A stretch of DNA of 64,000 nucleotides from Candidatus Heimdallarchaeota archaeon LC_3 (GCA_001940645.1 MDVS01000033.1:29539-93538), one strand, 5' to 3'; shown: positions 8,511 to 18,988, numbered from the stretch's first letter. Made by a program: numbers and translations. The notes: generated by a model from the sequence alone, not told the origin.

Positions 8511-11492
8511 TTATATATGTCGCATTAGTTCAGTAATTTTAAAGCTGAATGTTTTCGATCCTGCTAGCAAAGATCCAATAATAGCACTCACAATGGCAAA
8601 TAATAATTGCAAAACTATTAAGTCTATTGGAAAATGACTTATCTTAACGATACTAAATGTAGGTAACAGGCTGTTTAAAACCACTCCACTAAAAAATCCA
8701 ATAATTGTACCTGTGAATCCTGCAACTAAAATTGTGATAATACCTTCTAATAATATTAAATTAACTACTGAAAATCCACCTAAACCTAAGGCTTTAAGCA
8801 CAGAAATATCTTTAGCATTTTCAGTAACTTTAAGTTCAAAAACTAAGAAAAATCCAATGAAAACAATAAGTGATGCATAATAGAAATTCAGTCTGAGAAT
8901 TTTGATTAATGATTCGAATTGTCTACCCTCATCGCTGTCTTCTCCAAAATAAACATCAGAGCTTGTGATTGATCCTAAGCTAAATCCATGGCCACCTGGA
9001 TTTAATTTAGCTTTTCTGAACATTAGCTTTGGATTAAATTCATTCGTATTTGTTTTGATCAGATAAGTAGATACTGGCTTGGAATTTGAAATAGAAAATT
9101 CATCTGATATGGATTGGGTACTACTTATGACAAATCTTTCATCTCTTGAATCTAGTCCTGGTGAGAAATATCTTGCAATGCCAATAATCGTTTTTGTTCC
9201 GTTATAGATATTTGTTCTTCCAGCAACAAAACTAACAATATCACCAACTGCTAAGTTTTTTTCTTTGGCTGACTGCTCATCGATAATAACACTGATATTT
9301 GGATTAAGCTTAAATTGATTAAATATTTCTTCCCCACTGACTTCCCCAAGAAAGAAATCATTTCGCCAAAATGCTGTACTCGGATATGATTCAACATCGA
9401 TAAATATTGCTGAAATAGGGGTTTCTTTGAAATATACTACATCTTGTCTAATTCTATCCGGGGTATAAATAGAAATATCTCTTCCCTCAGGTATAAAAAA
9501 TGCTCTAGTATCAATATAAATTCCTGTAACATAATCAATTTCTGGAAATTCATCCTTATTTAAAAGATATAGTTCATTTTCGTATGGATTAACTCGTTCA
9601 AATGCTGGTCTTATATCTATTCGTAAATCCGAACCAACTTCGTATCGCGCGCTTTCATAGAAATAAATATTTGATGTTTCTATTGCAATGGATGACATAA
9701 TTGCTAAGGCTATTGTTAAAGTTAATACAATAAATGGAGCTGAAACTCTTTTTGATTTTCTAATTAGTTCTCTACTTACTATGAAAAATTGTGTTGATTT
9801 TTGTCCCAAATTGAATTTACTGTGTAACATATAAGGAAAATATCCAGCAATTCTGTTCATAAGTCCTAAACTTCCTAAAAATAATGAAAGTAAACTTAGG
9901 ATTCCAAGAAGTATTATGAAAAAATGTTGAGTAATCTCTTGTGGCAATCCAATTATTCCGGTAATTATTACTAAAGATATGAAAATGAATATTAATGGGG
10001 TTCTAAATTCTCTTAATGATATGTGAGATCCATAATCTTCATTTTCTTCCTCTCGAAGCATTTCATCAATTTCCAAGGCTAAAATTCTCCTTATGGAGGT
10101 ATATGAACTTAGAAACATTATCAAAAAGGAAAAAACAATCGAAATCATTAAAGTAAATGGACTAATTATAGTAAGATCAAAATTATAAACAGAAAAATCA
10201 AATTCGAGGAGTCCTACTGATGTTTCGATAACAGAATTAACAATAAATCCAATAAAGATTCCAAAAATGCTTCCGAAAAAGCTGATTACACTAAGTTCTA
10301 ATCCAAGCATTACTAAAACTTGTTTATCTGTCATCCCTCTAGATTTCAGTCCCGAAAATTCCTTGAACCTTGATTTATAGGTATGAGCCATAGCAAAGTC
10401 GAGGAGATACCAACCTAAGAATATTATTGGAAAACTTAAAAATGAAAATGTAGCTCTAGCAAAAAATATCCATGATATATATGAATTAAGAGTATTTTCA
10501 AACTCAGAATTAATTAAAATAAAATTTGGATCAGAACTAAAGTAATTGTTTAAATCTCTTCGAAGAAGTCTGATTTCTTGTAATGAGCTATCTGGATTAT
10601 ACCGATCAATGAAATCATCTTCAATTCTAATTCCTAACCAATTAGTAAAAACAATACAATCCTGAGTAAGACAAACCGATCCAAATTGAACTATTAAACC
10701 ATTTCCAGTAGTAGGATTATAATAAAAATCAGGAATGACATCTGTGGAAGTAAAAATAAGACCTGTAAGCAAAATTGTTTCCCAGTTGGGTCCTTGTGAT
10801 TGTAAATCTAATAAAACAGGACTATCATCACTCAATATACCTGTAATAGTTAAAGTTTCAGTGAAATTTGTTCCTTTAGTCAATTGCTCAAAACTCGGAC
10901 CAATTAATGATCCAAAAACCGCAAAAGAAGAATACCACCAATCAAAAATATGGAATGGTTGATTTAAAGATAAATTTGGAAATCCATTGGGGGAAGTTTT
11001 TAGAGATTCGAAAAGTGTTTTTGTTATTACAGCTTTTCCTGGCCCAACATCAAATTTTCCTTCTTCCATTATTATTCCGCCTTTATAAAACTCACCAAAG
11101 TTTTCACTAACTGAAAAAATATCATATATATCTCCAGGAGGATTATAATTAGAATTGTTATTCCATTCTGGACTATTTTGATCACTAAATCCAACTACAA
11201 ACCATTTATAACCGTAAGTAATATTCTGAATAAAAGGAAAGGTTCCATTATCTTTTTTTTCCATTAAAAAATCTGTTACATTTTCTGGAAAATGCCTACC
11301 AGTTTCAACAAAGTAATCTAATGTCCTATTTGGATCATCCAAGTATTTAGATAAAGTTTCAATTGATTGATTATCAACGTGAAGGGAAACACCTGAAACA
11401 AGTGCCACAGCCAAAGTTAAACCGATTAGGATTGTAATAAACCTATTTCTGTTTTGAAACAGCTTTTTTAGTTGTAATCGTTGAAGATCCAT
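8511..11492 (-). CDS. FtsX/MacB-type ABC transporter permease (first gene of operon)
   Basis: A 993-residue permease with the classical duplicated FtsX layout: a signal-anchor helix (FITILIGLTLAVALVSG, about residues 18-35), a large extracytoplasmic domain, three helices near 345-460, a further helix pair, a second extracytoplasmic domain (about 600-840) and a final three-helix block ending in a cytoplasmic tail. The soluble domains are rich in Asn-X-Ser/Thr, fitting outward-facing glycosylated regions. It is first in an operon with the ATPase and a second permease, divergent from the 311-residue gene at 11700. Likely role is export or extraction of a hydrophobic or lipid-linked substrate; the specific cargo cannot be read from sequence. 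Confidence 0.83.
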   Translation of the reverse strand: MDLQRLQLKKLFQNRNRFITILIGLTLAVALVSGVSLHVDNQSIETLSKYLDDPNRTLDYFVETGRHFPENVTDFLMEKKDNGTFPFIQNITYGYKWFVVGFSDQNSPEWNNNSNYNPPGDIYDIFSVSENFGEFYKGGIIMEEGKFDVGPGKAVITKTLFESLKTSPNGFPNLSLNQPFHIFDWWYSSFAVFGSLIGPSFEQLTKGTNFTETLTITGILSDDSPVLLDLQSQGPNWETILLTGLIFTSTDVIPDFYYNPTTGNGLIVQFGSVCLTQDCIVFTNWLGIRIEDDFIDRYNPDSSLQEIRLLRRDLNNYFSSDPNFILINSEFENTLNSYISWIFFARATFSFLSFPIIFLGWYLLDFAMAHTYKSRFKEFSGLKSRGMTDKQVLVMLGLELSVISFFGSIFGIFIGFIVNSVIETSVGLLEFDFSVYNFDLTIISPFTLMISIVFSFLIMFLSSYTSIRRILALEIDEMLREEENEDYGSHISLREFRTPLIFIFISLVIITGIIGLPQEITQHFFIILLGILSLLSLFLGSLGLMNRIAGYFPYMLHSKFNLGQKSTQFFIVSRELIRKSKRVSAPFIVLTLTIALAIMSSIAIETSNIYFYESARYEVGSDLRIDIRPAFERVNPYENELYLLNKDEFPEIDYVTGIYIDTRAFFIPEGRDISIYTPDRIRQDVVYFKETPISAIFIDVESYPSTAFWRNDFFLGEVSGEEIFNQFKLNPNISVIIDEQSAKEKNLAVGDIVSFVAGRTNIYNGTKTIIGIARYFSPGLDSRDERFVISSTQSISDEFSISNSKPVSTYLIKTNTNEFNPKLMFRKAKLNPGGHGFSLGSITSSDVYFGEDSDEGRQFESLIKILRLNFYYASLIVFIGFFLVFELKVTENAKDISVLKALGLGGFSVVNLILLEGIITILVAGFTGTIIGFFSGVVLNSLLPTFSIVKISHFPIDLIVLQLLFAIVSAIIGSLLAGSKTFSFKITELMRHI

Positions 11493-11699
11493 TAAACATA
11501 ACCACCCTTCGGTGAAATAGATTTAAATTTATGTATGAATTTGATGAAACTAACAATTTTACTAATATTTTGATTTCTCTTTTAAAGAAATTAGTTGATG
11601 AAAAGAGGAAAAAAAAAAAGATTAATATTCATAAAAAAAAATAAGCACAATATTCCTTGGTTATCTAACTATATCTTACTGGTTAAGAAGTAGAGATAA

Positions 11700-12635
11700 A
11701 TGATTAAACAAATTATTATCAGAAATGATTCTTCTAAAGGATATCGGATTACTCATAATAATTCCGGTTTTGATGAAAACCAACTTTCTGACGATCTTAT
11801 GTTAAGTTTAATTCCAAGATCTGCAAATAAGAAAAAAATTACTTATTTTTATAAAGAAACTCTTGAATCGGAAATATTAATTAAATATGTAACAGAAAAT
11901 AGCTTGGATGAATATGATAGACCCATTGCTAAAAGCAACTGTTTTTTTATCTCTGAAGATTTATTTAATGAAAAAGGACTATTATATTTTGTTAGTCCAT
12001 TATTATTAGGAACTTTAGACACCTCTTCTGATGAATTTTTCAATTTGGAAGATGTTTGTTCAAAAATTCCGATCAGAATATCTTTTGCTCTTAAAATACT
12101 TCTTCATGCTGTGCTATTATATGAACAAGTTTTTATTTATACCCCGACAGCTGATCAAAGCTATGTTAATCAACTTACTCAGTTAATAGCTAGTATTGAG
12201 GAATTTTTACCTAAAGAAATCTCAAGAACATTGCGTATGAAAAGTTACGTAACTAAAAGCCAATTTAATGAAGTTAATTTAGGAATCACAAGTGATCCAG
12301 AAATATTAAATCCGTTAAAAGAAGAAAATTTTTCTAGAATTGTCTTTAAATCAGAAAACAATCCTTATATATTAGAAACTGATAAATCAATCCCAATTAG
12401 CCCAATAATCGACGAAATTATTGATGTTGTTCTAAATCCTTCAGAAAATAGTGAAGAGCAATTACAATTTCTCTTTCGTTTAATTTTCTCTGAAGAGAAA
12501 AAGTTTGATCCTAGGATCAATCAAGACTTTAAAGAAAGGATATTAGCTAGATTCAACGTTAAGAAAACAAAGAAAACGTTAAGAAAACAATTATTGAAGA
12601 ATCTTTCAAGGAGCACCCCAAAATCGCTGACCTGA
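11700..12635 (+). CDS. Unknown protein, possibly related to GTPase-associated protein 1 N-terminal domain
   Basis: A soluble 311-residue protein I cannot assign firmly. The first 110 residues run through KGYRITHNNSGFDE, then LIPRS, then a strand TYFYKE, then LDEYDRPIAKSNCFFIS. This order of elements (GyrI..SpGf, Pro, y.y, DydgRp..N.f.H) resembles GAP1-N domains of bacterial GTPase-associated proteins, although the His of the last block is not evident. The rest is helical, with a Lys-rich C-terminus. It runs opposite to the FtsX operon and its last 30 bases overlap the end of infB tail to tail. Given several Ras-like GTPases nearby, a GTPase-linked role is plausible but inferred. Confidence 0.6.
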   Translation: MIKQIIIRNDSSKGYRITHNNSGFDENQLSDDLMLSLIPRSANKKKITYFYKETLESEILIKYVTENSLDEYDRPIAKSNCFFISEDLFNEKGLLYFVSPLLLGTLDTSSDEFFNLEDVCSKIPIRISFALKILLHAVLLYEQVFIYTPTADQSYVNQLTQLIASIEEFLPKEISRTLRMKSYVTKSQFNEVNLGITSDPEILNPLKEENFSRIVFKSENNPYILETDKSIPISPIIDEIIDVVLNPSENSEEQLQFLFRLIFSEEKKFDPRINQDFKERILARFNVKKTKKTLRKQLLKNLSRSTPKSLT

Positions 12636-14480
12636 AAACTTTCTTTTTATCTCAATAATATCTTGCAAAGCAAATAAATCGGGACCAGATAATAAAGCTT
12701 TGATTTCAGGATCTTGGAGTTTAATCGCTTGAGTTTCAGTAATATCTACATATAATATATCATCTATATTTAGTTGTCGGCCTACTGTTGGACCTTTGAT
12801 GCTACAACCTACTTGTTGACCAGTGGATGCAACCTGTAGATAGTCGTTTTCTTCTTTTATTTGAAGCACCTCCCCAATACGTTTATTTGAGGAATTAATT
12901 AACTTAGCTTTTGGGGTTAATTTTCCTCCAAGAACCTCAATTCCTACCACCGCAGGATTGTTTTGTCTAAAAATATTAGGTAAAACTTTGATTTTTCCAG
13001 CGAAAACTAAGTCTTTTAATAGTGCAGATTCTTCTTCTCGTTCTAATTCACGTACCCACTCTTGATATTCCTCTACTAATCGATAAATTACATCATTCGT
13101 AAAAATTTTAACTTTGACAATATCTGCATAATCTTTTGCTTCAGGGAGAGTAGTGGCATTAAATGATAAAATTGTACCATATTTTTCTTCCTTTTCTTTT
13201 GCTAATTCAGCTTCAATTACGTCTCTTTTTGTAATATTCCCAACAGATGCTATTCGTATTGGAATATTGTTATCCTTTAAAAGTCCAACAAGAGCTTCAA
13301 GGGAACCTAGAGCATCTGTTTTAAGAATAATTCCTTCATCTTCAGTTTCTATTAATGCTTTGCTAAATTCTTCTTGAATTTCTTTTTTAAGTTTTGAAAC
13401 ATTAGTAGTTTCTCTTACTACATATAAAGTAGATCCAGCTATTGCTCCTTCTGTATCTGGGGCAACGATTTTTACACCAGCGGCAGCAATTATCTGATCA
13501 ACCTGATTGAATCTTTCTCGAGGATCCCTAATTTCATCAAGTGGCTTAGGTACGAGTAATGCTCGAATGTGAGTTTCTATTACTCCATTCAATCCACCAA
13601 AAATTATTTTATCATTTTTTCTCATAACTCCCTGTAATAAAAGAAAGTCAATAGTTTTTCCTATATGACCTTCTTTCACTTCAAGAATTGATCCTGATCC
13701 CGTTTCCTCTGGATCAAATTTTAGTTTATCAGTGAGAAATCGTTGAGATAAACCTGCTAAGAATAAGAATAATTCTGGAATTCCTTCACCCGTAATTGCT
13801 GAAGTTGGAATTATTACAACTTTTTTGGTTAATTCTGAACCTTTAATTCTATCAAACCGATCAGCACTAACTTTAGCGACATCATACAAATCAGTCATCA
13901 GTTCGTAGATTTTGTTGTCAATGTTTTCAATAACTCTAGAACTTTGAGCTTGTAAAGATTGAACCATAGTCATTTTTGGGTGTGATTTCCATTTAGGGAA
14001 TCGATCTATTTTGTTAAGAGCAATAACAAAAGGTACACGATTATTTTTTAGTATACGAATTGATTCTATTGTTTGTGGTTGTATACCTCTAATAAGATCT
14101 ACAACAAGAACCGCGAGGTTTGCTGCACTTGCTCCACGTTGTCGCAAATTGATAAAAGAAGCGTGACCAGGTGTATCTACAAAAAGAACGCCTGGAATTT
14201 CTAAACTTTCAATTTTCATTGCTTTCATTAATTTTCCAGCAACATCATTTATTGTTTCTGCGGGTATAAAACTTGCTCCAATATGCTGTGTTATTCCAGC
14301 TGTTTCTCTAGCTTGTACTACGGTACCACGTACTTTATCAAGTAAAGAAGTTTTTCCAGAGTCAACGTGTCCTAAAATACAGAAAACAGGAGAGCGGATT
14401 AGTTTCCCTGAAGCATCAGTTTTTTGCTTTTCACGAGGATCTCTAACTTCTCTAGATTTTCTTCCTTTTTTTTTTCCCAT
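12606..14480 (-). CDS. infB: Translation initiation factor aIF5B
   Basis: GTPase that promotes joining of the ribosomal subunits during initiation. It has an acidic/basic N-terminal leader (MGKKKGRKSREVRD), G1 GHVDSGKT (about residues 37-44), G3 DTPGHASF, G4 NKIDR, then the beta-barrel domain, the alpha/beta domain with LKTDALGSLEAL (typical of eIF5B/aIF5B) and a final barrel. At 624 residues it has archaeal length, much shorter than eukaryotic eIF5B, and no intein is visible. It ends with a TGA stop, useful as evidence that TGA is a genuine terminator in this genome. The end overlaps the convergent gene at 11700-12635. Confidence 0.96.
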   Translation of the reverse strand: MGKKKGRKSREVRDPREKQKTDASGKLIRSPVFCILGHVDSGKTSLLDKVRGTVVQARETAGITQHIGASFIPAETINDVAGKLMKAMKIESLEIPGVLFVDTPGHASFINLRQRGASAANLAVLVVDLIRGIQPQTIESIRILKNNRVPFVIALNKIDRFPKWKSHPKMTMVQSLQAQSSRVIENIDNKIYELMTDLYDVAKVSADRFDRIKGSELTKKVVIIPTSAITGEGIPELFLFLAGLSQRFLTDKLKFDPEETGSGSILEVKEGHIGKTIDFLLLQGVMRKNDKIIFGGLNGVIETHIRALLVPKPLDEIRDPRERFNQVDQIIAAAGVKIVAPDTEGAIAGSTLYVVRETTNVSKLKKEIQEEFSKALIETEDEGIILKTDALGSLEALVGLLKDNNIPIRIASVGNITKRDVIEAELAKEKEEKYGTILSFNATTLPEAKDYADIVKVKIFTNDVIYRLVEEYQEWVRELEREEESALLKDLVFAGKIKVLPNIFRQNNPAVVGIEVLGGKLTPKAKLINSSNKRIGEVLQIKEENDYLQVASTGQQVGCSIKGPTVGRQLNIDDILYVDITETQAIKLQDPEIKALLSGPDLFALQDIIEIKRKFSGQRFWGAP

Positions 14481-14689
14481 AGTTAATCATCTACCAGAGA
14501 AATATATAAATCTCTAAGGTCAGAAATATGCATTTTATGTAAAAATTCTGTTCTTAGAAGAGAAAACTGAATAATTTAAGAAATGTTTAGAACCATTATA
14601 GTTTTCACATTCGAATTATCATTTAAAATTTCAATAAAAATTATAAAAGAGTTTTTTATATGTAATTATTTGATAAAAAATTGGTTAAT

Positions 14690-15577
14690 TTAATCTTTAC
14701 CGTTATTAAAAAGGATTTTTTCAACATCAATAGTTTGTAAATATGTAAATATTTGTTCATTATTCTCTTGAATTGATAAATATTTTTCGGTTTCCTCATT
14801 GGAGATAGCGTCATAAATATTCAACAATCGTGTTATTTGGATATAAGATATTAAAACTCCTTCTGGAATAAATAATGAGATATAAACAATGATTATACCA
14901 GAACCCAATAGGAAAATACTTACTATATCAGTAATACTTGTAAAAAACATGCTAATAGCATGAATCAGGATAAATAACCAGCAGATAATCCATAAATTCT
15001 TAGCTCTCATTACAACTTTAGTTTCTTTTAATGGACTAATATTAACATAAGCAAATAACAAGAATAAAAGAGTATAAATTCTATAAAATTCACCCAAGTA
15101 TCGAAAAGCAGTTGAATATATTATTACTCCATTATCTAATTCTAATCCAGCACCTAACGGAAAATAGGAAGAGAAAGTATGAGGAAGATCAAAGAGAATC
15201 ACATTAGCTATTTCAGGTTGTTCCATTACTCGCCATAATAGAGTCAATATAAAAAGAATCATAAACCATCCGTATCCAATTGCACGATAAATTACAGGAG
15301 GTGATTTCCATATGGTTCGTAAAGCATGGATAAATAATATCAAATAACCAATATCTATTGCAATATGATGCAATTGATAAAAAAACAGCTTATTAGTAAA
15401 CCCCGCTATCGGATCTGTTATTAAAATGGTGAATCCACTTATAAAAAATAATGCAAATAATAAGTAATCATCTATTCTTGAAATTTTATACTTTTTCAAC
15501 AACAGATAAATAGGTGGAAGAGTAGTAAATGCAATTAAAACGCCTAACCACTGATTAATTGTAATAATTTGCATCAT
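14690..15577 (-). CDS. Seven-helix membrane protein of unknown function
   Basis: Integral membrane protein of about 295 residues with roughly seven hydrophobic segments, followed by a cytoplasmic tail of about 50 charged residues (IYDAISNEETEKYL to NNGKD). The layout of seven helices plus a short soluble tail recalls the sensor halves of archaeal signal-transduction proteins, but no kinase or other output domain follows. I placed the start at the ATG at 15577 because the frame also extends 12 codons upstream to 15613 with a less likely leader (MCRIFFISVKSK). It stands alone between infB and the DinB-like gene. Function unknown. Confidence 0.65.
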   Translation of the reverse strand: MMQIITINQWLGVLIAFTTLPPIYLLLKKYKISRIDDYLLFALFFISGFTILITDPIAGFTNKLFFYQLHHIAIDIGYLILFIHALRTIWKSPPVIYRAIGYGWFMILFILTLLWRVMEQPEIANVILFDLPHTFSSYFPLGAGLELDNGVIIYSTAFRYLGEFYRIYTLLFLLFAYVNISPLKETKVVMRAKNLWIICWLFILIHAISMFFTSITDIVSIFLLGSGIIIVYISLFIPEGVLISYIQITRLLNIYDAISNEETEKYLSIQENNEQIFTYLQTIDVEKILFNNGKD

Positions 15578-15783
15578 TTTCGATTTCACCGAAATAAAAA
15601 ATATTCTACACATGAATATAAGAAATAATGAATCTAATAAAAAAAAAATTTAATATAAAATATTATGGAAAATTTTTATTTATGATTTTATGCAATTATT
15701 TAATGTTGATCTTTTTCCAATCATTTATATCCAAATATCAAAAAAATATAATCTCTTAATAAATATTAATCAATTCAATAGAG

Positions 15784-16257
15784 ATGAAATATTTGACATC
15801 TGAAAATATTCTTAAAGACAAAATAAAAGAACAATTAGACGGTAGTTATGCACATACACATTATACAGAGATATTGAAAAAAATTTCTTTAAATAATATC
15901 AATACTAAACCACCTAATGTTGATTATACCTTTTGGCATTTATTAGAGCATATTAGGATAGCCCACTGGGATATCATTGAATTTATGGAAAATGTGAACT
16001 ATAGTTACATGAAATTCCCCGATGATTATTGGCCCAACAAATCTCTTAATGCTACTGAAGAAATGTGGAATAAAACAATCCAAGAAATTCATGACTTACA
16101 TAAAAAAACTATAAAAATGCTATTCAAGCCTGAAATGGATTTATTTGCAAAAATTTCCCATGGAAATGGTCAGCATTATTTAAGGGAGTTTTTATTAATT
16201 GCTGAACACAATGCTTATCATTTTGGACAATTAATGTCTTATATAAAAATAATTTAA
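15784..16257 (+). CDS. DinB-like four-helix-bundle protein
   Basis: A 157-residue helical protein of the DinB/YfiT superfamily. The pattern fits the metal-binding three-histidine site of that family: one histidine region in FWHLLEHIRIAHWD (about residues 57-70) and the C-terminal AEHNAYHFGQ (about residues 139-148). Members act as metal-dependent thiol-linked transferases or hydrolases, or are uncharacterised stress proteins. The gene starts at ATG 15784, preceded by GAGATG-like sequence, and is flanked by long gene-poor stretches. The fold is well supported; the substrate is unknown. Confidence 0.78.
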   Translation: MKYLTSENILKDKIKEQLDGSYAHTHYTEILKKISLNNINTKPPNVDYTFWHLLEHIRIAHWDIIEFMENVNYSYMKFPDDYWPNKSLNATEEMWNKTIQEIHDLHKKTIKMLFKPEMDLFAKISHGNGQHYLREFLLIAEHNAYHFGQLMSYIKII

Positions 16258-16833
16258 CTTTCATCTTACGTTTTAAGGAAATATTATATTATAATTCATA
16301 GAAGACCCAAGCTTTTAATATTAATTGAATTTTTGTATTTTTTCTTATAATTAAGAAGAAATTCTATGAAGAGAATTGAAAAAATTAGATCACCAATAAT
16401 GGGCAAAGAACCAAGTAAATTGATATCACCAAAGTAATAAGATATGAAAATTACTATTAAGCATATATTTACTAACTGTACTAAAATATTATCTTTTCAA
16501 TCGAGTAAATTAGCATTAATTGCAAAAAATTGTTTTTTAATTGTCCTGAAACTGCAAATGGAGGAATATAAAAGAAAAATTTCAGAAAAATTTATCGAAT
16601 ATTAAGAAACCAATTATTTTCTATAATTCATAGAACATGTTAAAATAATTTCAAGAGGACCTTCATTTGCAAAAAGTTAAAATATGTTAAATTGAAACTA
16701 ATATTTATTTTATTTTTTGGACTTATTACACCTGCTATACCCGATAAATCAACTTTGTAAAACAAACTCCTTTGTAGCATTTTTAATTAATGAAATTTAA
16801 AAGAAGATCTAATAATTTCCTCATTGAAAGGGT
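16258..16833. other. Gene-poor stretch with a decayed membrane-protein fragment
   Basis: No complete gene is visible. On the minus strand, roughly 16310-16500, an open frame of about 60 codons without a usual start encodes two hydrophobic segments (around GDINLLGSLPIIGDLIF and EFLLNYKKKYKN), consistent with a relic of a membrane protein. A near-perfect inverted repeat TTCTAT-AATTC-ATAGAA lies at about 16619-16635, and its half ATAATTCATAGAA recurs near 16292. Its role is unknown. Confidence 0.3.
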
Positions 16834-17220
16834 TTGAATATCAATAAATTAAAAAATGAAAAATTTGAATCTAATACGTTAAATTTATTAGATTATTTTC
16901 CGGCTGATATTAGAAGTGATTTGCATTCCGGACTTAAAATGAGAACAATTATGACGTTAACAGAAATAGCATATCAGAATCCAACAGAAACTAATTTAAT
17001 TGAGATATCTAAAATATTGAATATTCCTAAGTCAACTATGTCTGATGAGATGAAAAAGTTGATTGATTTTGGTTATATCGAATATTTTATTACCACTAAA
17101 GTCATAACAGATGCACGATATAAGACTTATATTATTACATCTAAGGGATTGAAACTCCTTCATATGTTAAAAAATGTGTTTCAACTCACGATTAACCAAA
17201 TAAAGGAAAAAGATCAATAA
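16834..17220 (+). CDS. Winged-helix transcriptional regulator (MarR-like)
   Basis: A 128-residue DNA-binding protein. The helix-turn-helix is at about residues 52-75 (NLIEISKILNIPKSTMSDEM), followed by the wing (GYIEYFITTKVITDARYKTYIIT) split around position 80-100 and a C-terminal dimerisation helix. This is the MarR/PadR-type winged-helix arrangement. The start is TTG at 16834, immediately after GAAAGGG, so spacing to a Shine-Dalgarno is poor and a leaderless start is possible. It lies in a gene-poor region beside a small membrane protein gene on the other strand. Target and ligand unknown. Confidence 0.72.
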   Translation: MNINKLKNEKFESNTLNLLDYFPADIRSDLHSGLKMRTIMTLTEIAYQNPTETNLIEISKILNIPKSTMSDEMKKLIDFGYIEYFITTKVITDARYKTYIITSKGLKLLHMLKNVFQLTINQIKEKDQ

Positions 17221-17529
17221 ATTGAACATTTATTTATTGAATAAAATGAAATGAAAATATTATAAATTTTGTCAAGTTTTCGACTATTATTGATTAGTAT
17301 TAGTGATATAAGAGAAAAAATTATTATTGTTCCAAGTATAATAACGGATGTTATTATTTTAATTTATTTGACCACCAGCTTTCATATTATTGTAAACTTG
17401 GGACATTAAAACCATATAAAATTTTATGATAATTATAAATGACCAATTTGGAATTTACACTGCATAATCAAGAAAATAATTTAGTGTTTCAAAAGTAGGT
17501 TTCAAAATTGACAAATTATTTATAGGATT

Positions 17530-17682
17530 TTAAAAAATCTTCGTAATTAATGAAAGAACTCCTATACTGAGAACAAGAGAGACAATAGTTGTAGCTGCAT
17601 AGTATAACCCTATTTCAAGGTTGTTAATATCTTTTTTAAGATTGAATTTTGGTTTTCTGTGTTGTTTGTTTTCTAAAGACAT
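17530..17682 (-). CDS. 50-residue single-helix membrane protein
   Basis: A short gene found by translating the minus strand. It has a basic N-terminus (MSLENKQHRKPKFNLKK), one hydrophobic helix (about residues 26-48, AATTIVSLVLSIGVLSLI) and ends KIF. A strong ribosome site GGGGGT sits about ten bases upstream of the ATG (complement of 17692-17697), which most intergenic frames here lack. No family recognised. It lies between the winged-helix regulator and the IS630-type element. Confidence 0.5.
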   Translation of the reverse strand: MSLENKQHRKPKFNLKKDINNLEIGLYYAATTIVSLVLSIGVLSLITKIF

Positions 17683-17853
17683 GACATTTTACCCCCAGTG
17701 TAAATTAAAAATAGAATTCGTAATTTAATTTAAAGTAACTGGATAATATAGCGATTTTACTAGGTTTGGAATAAAGAAAAAGATTCCATTCTGACGAATA
17801 GGAATTTGTAAAGATAGTTAATTAATCCAAATATAGAACTAATAAAATTATAT

Positions 17854-17882
17854 AGTGTCATTTCAAAAAAACGACAAAAATC
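17854..17882 (+). repeat. Left terminal inverted repeat of the IS630-type element
   Basis: Begins AGTGTCATTTCAAAAAAA and pairs with the right end in inverse orientation with about four mismatches over 29 bases. Confidence 0.8.
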
Positions 17883-17938
17883 ATAAATGGGGTAAAAGTC
17901 CCGACAAAAATATCTGGACTATATTTAATTGATAATTT

Positions 17939-18964
17939 ATGACAATTACAATTAAACCCCCAAGTAAAGATGAATATACCTTCCTTCAAAAAGTTTATGA
18001 AAATGATTCAAGGAAAAAAGTGCGTAAACGAGCAAATATCATTTTATATTGCATAAATGGTCTTTCTTTTATTGATATAGCCCAAAAACTTTATTGTTCA
18101 ATTAAAACTGTTTATAAATGGATAAACATTTGGAATAAAAAGGGAATTGGGAGTATTGTAAAATGGCGCCAAACAACCAGCTGGATAAATCAAGTTAAAA
18201 GAAGAAATGCACTTGAAAAACTTATTACTGTATCTCCAAAAAGTTTAAGCTTTTCTTTCAATAGCTGGTCACTTGTAAAGCTAAGTAAATTCTTTTCTAA
18301 ACTTCTTGATTATCCTATAAGTCCTGCAACTCTATCAAGAGATTTGAAGATTCTAGGTCTTTCTTATCGACGTGTTCAAGATTCATTTATACTTAAACCA
18401 GTTGATTATGATATTAAACGAGCTTGTTTGCGATTTATAGAGCGGTATTGTCCTCCATCATGGAGATTAATTTATATTGATGAGAAGGGACCAATTTATT
18501 CCATGCGCTATTCTGGTAATACTTGGAGCTTTAATCAACAATACAGAGATGCTAGACAACCAACTCGACGAAAAGTGAACTTTCTCGGAGGTTACGATCT
18601 TAAAGTCAAGAAATTGAGTATGATTCCTATGGAAGGAAATGCAAGTACCTATTTTTGTGATGCATTTGATTTAATCCGTCTAGAATTTCTTACAACTGAT
18701 TATACTAAACTTTTGATAGTTTTGGATAATGCTCGTATTCATACTTCACGAGAAATACTGAAATATCTTAATGAGGACAAATGAATAGAATATTTTTTCC
18801 TTCCTGCCTATTCTCCCGAACTAAATCCTATCGAAATTTGTTTTCGAAATTATTCTAAGGAAATTTTAGAAAATGGTTCTTTTACATCGGAGAAAGACAT
18901 CATTGAGGAGACTAATATTTATTGTGATTATTATCAAACCTTGAGGACGGAGATCTATGCTTAA
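17939..18964 (+). pseudogene. IS630-type transposase interrupted by one in-frame TGA
   Basis: The DDE transposase of the surrounding element. An N-terminal helix-turn-helix domain (LSFIDIAQKLYCSIKTVYKW) is followed by the catalytic core with YIDEKGP (first Asp), LLIVLDNARIH (second Asp) and, after the stop, LPAYSPELNPIE (Glu). A TGA at 18782-18784 ends the first 281 codons; the same frame continues for 59 codons to TAA at 18962 and encodes the conserved end of the family. The break therefore separates the third catalytic residue from the rest. Either a recent nonsense mutation (TGG or CGA to TGA) or a readthrough site; decay is much more likely. Confidence 0.85.
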
Positions 18965-18988
18965 AAAGGTCGTGACTATATTTTAAAA

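Noticed and set aside
18782..18784. Selenocysteine at the transposase TGA
   Set aside because: The position is not a cysteine or redox site in IS630 transposases, and no SECIS-like hairpin was noticed.
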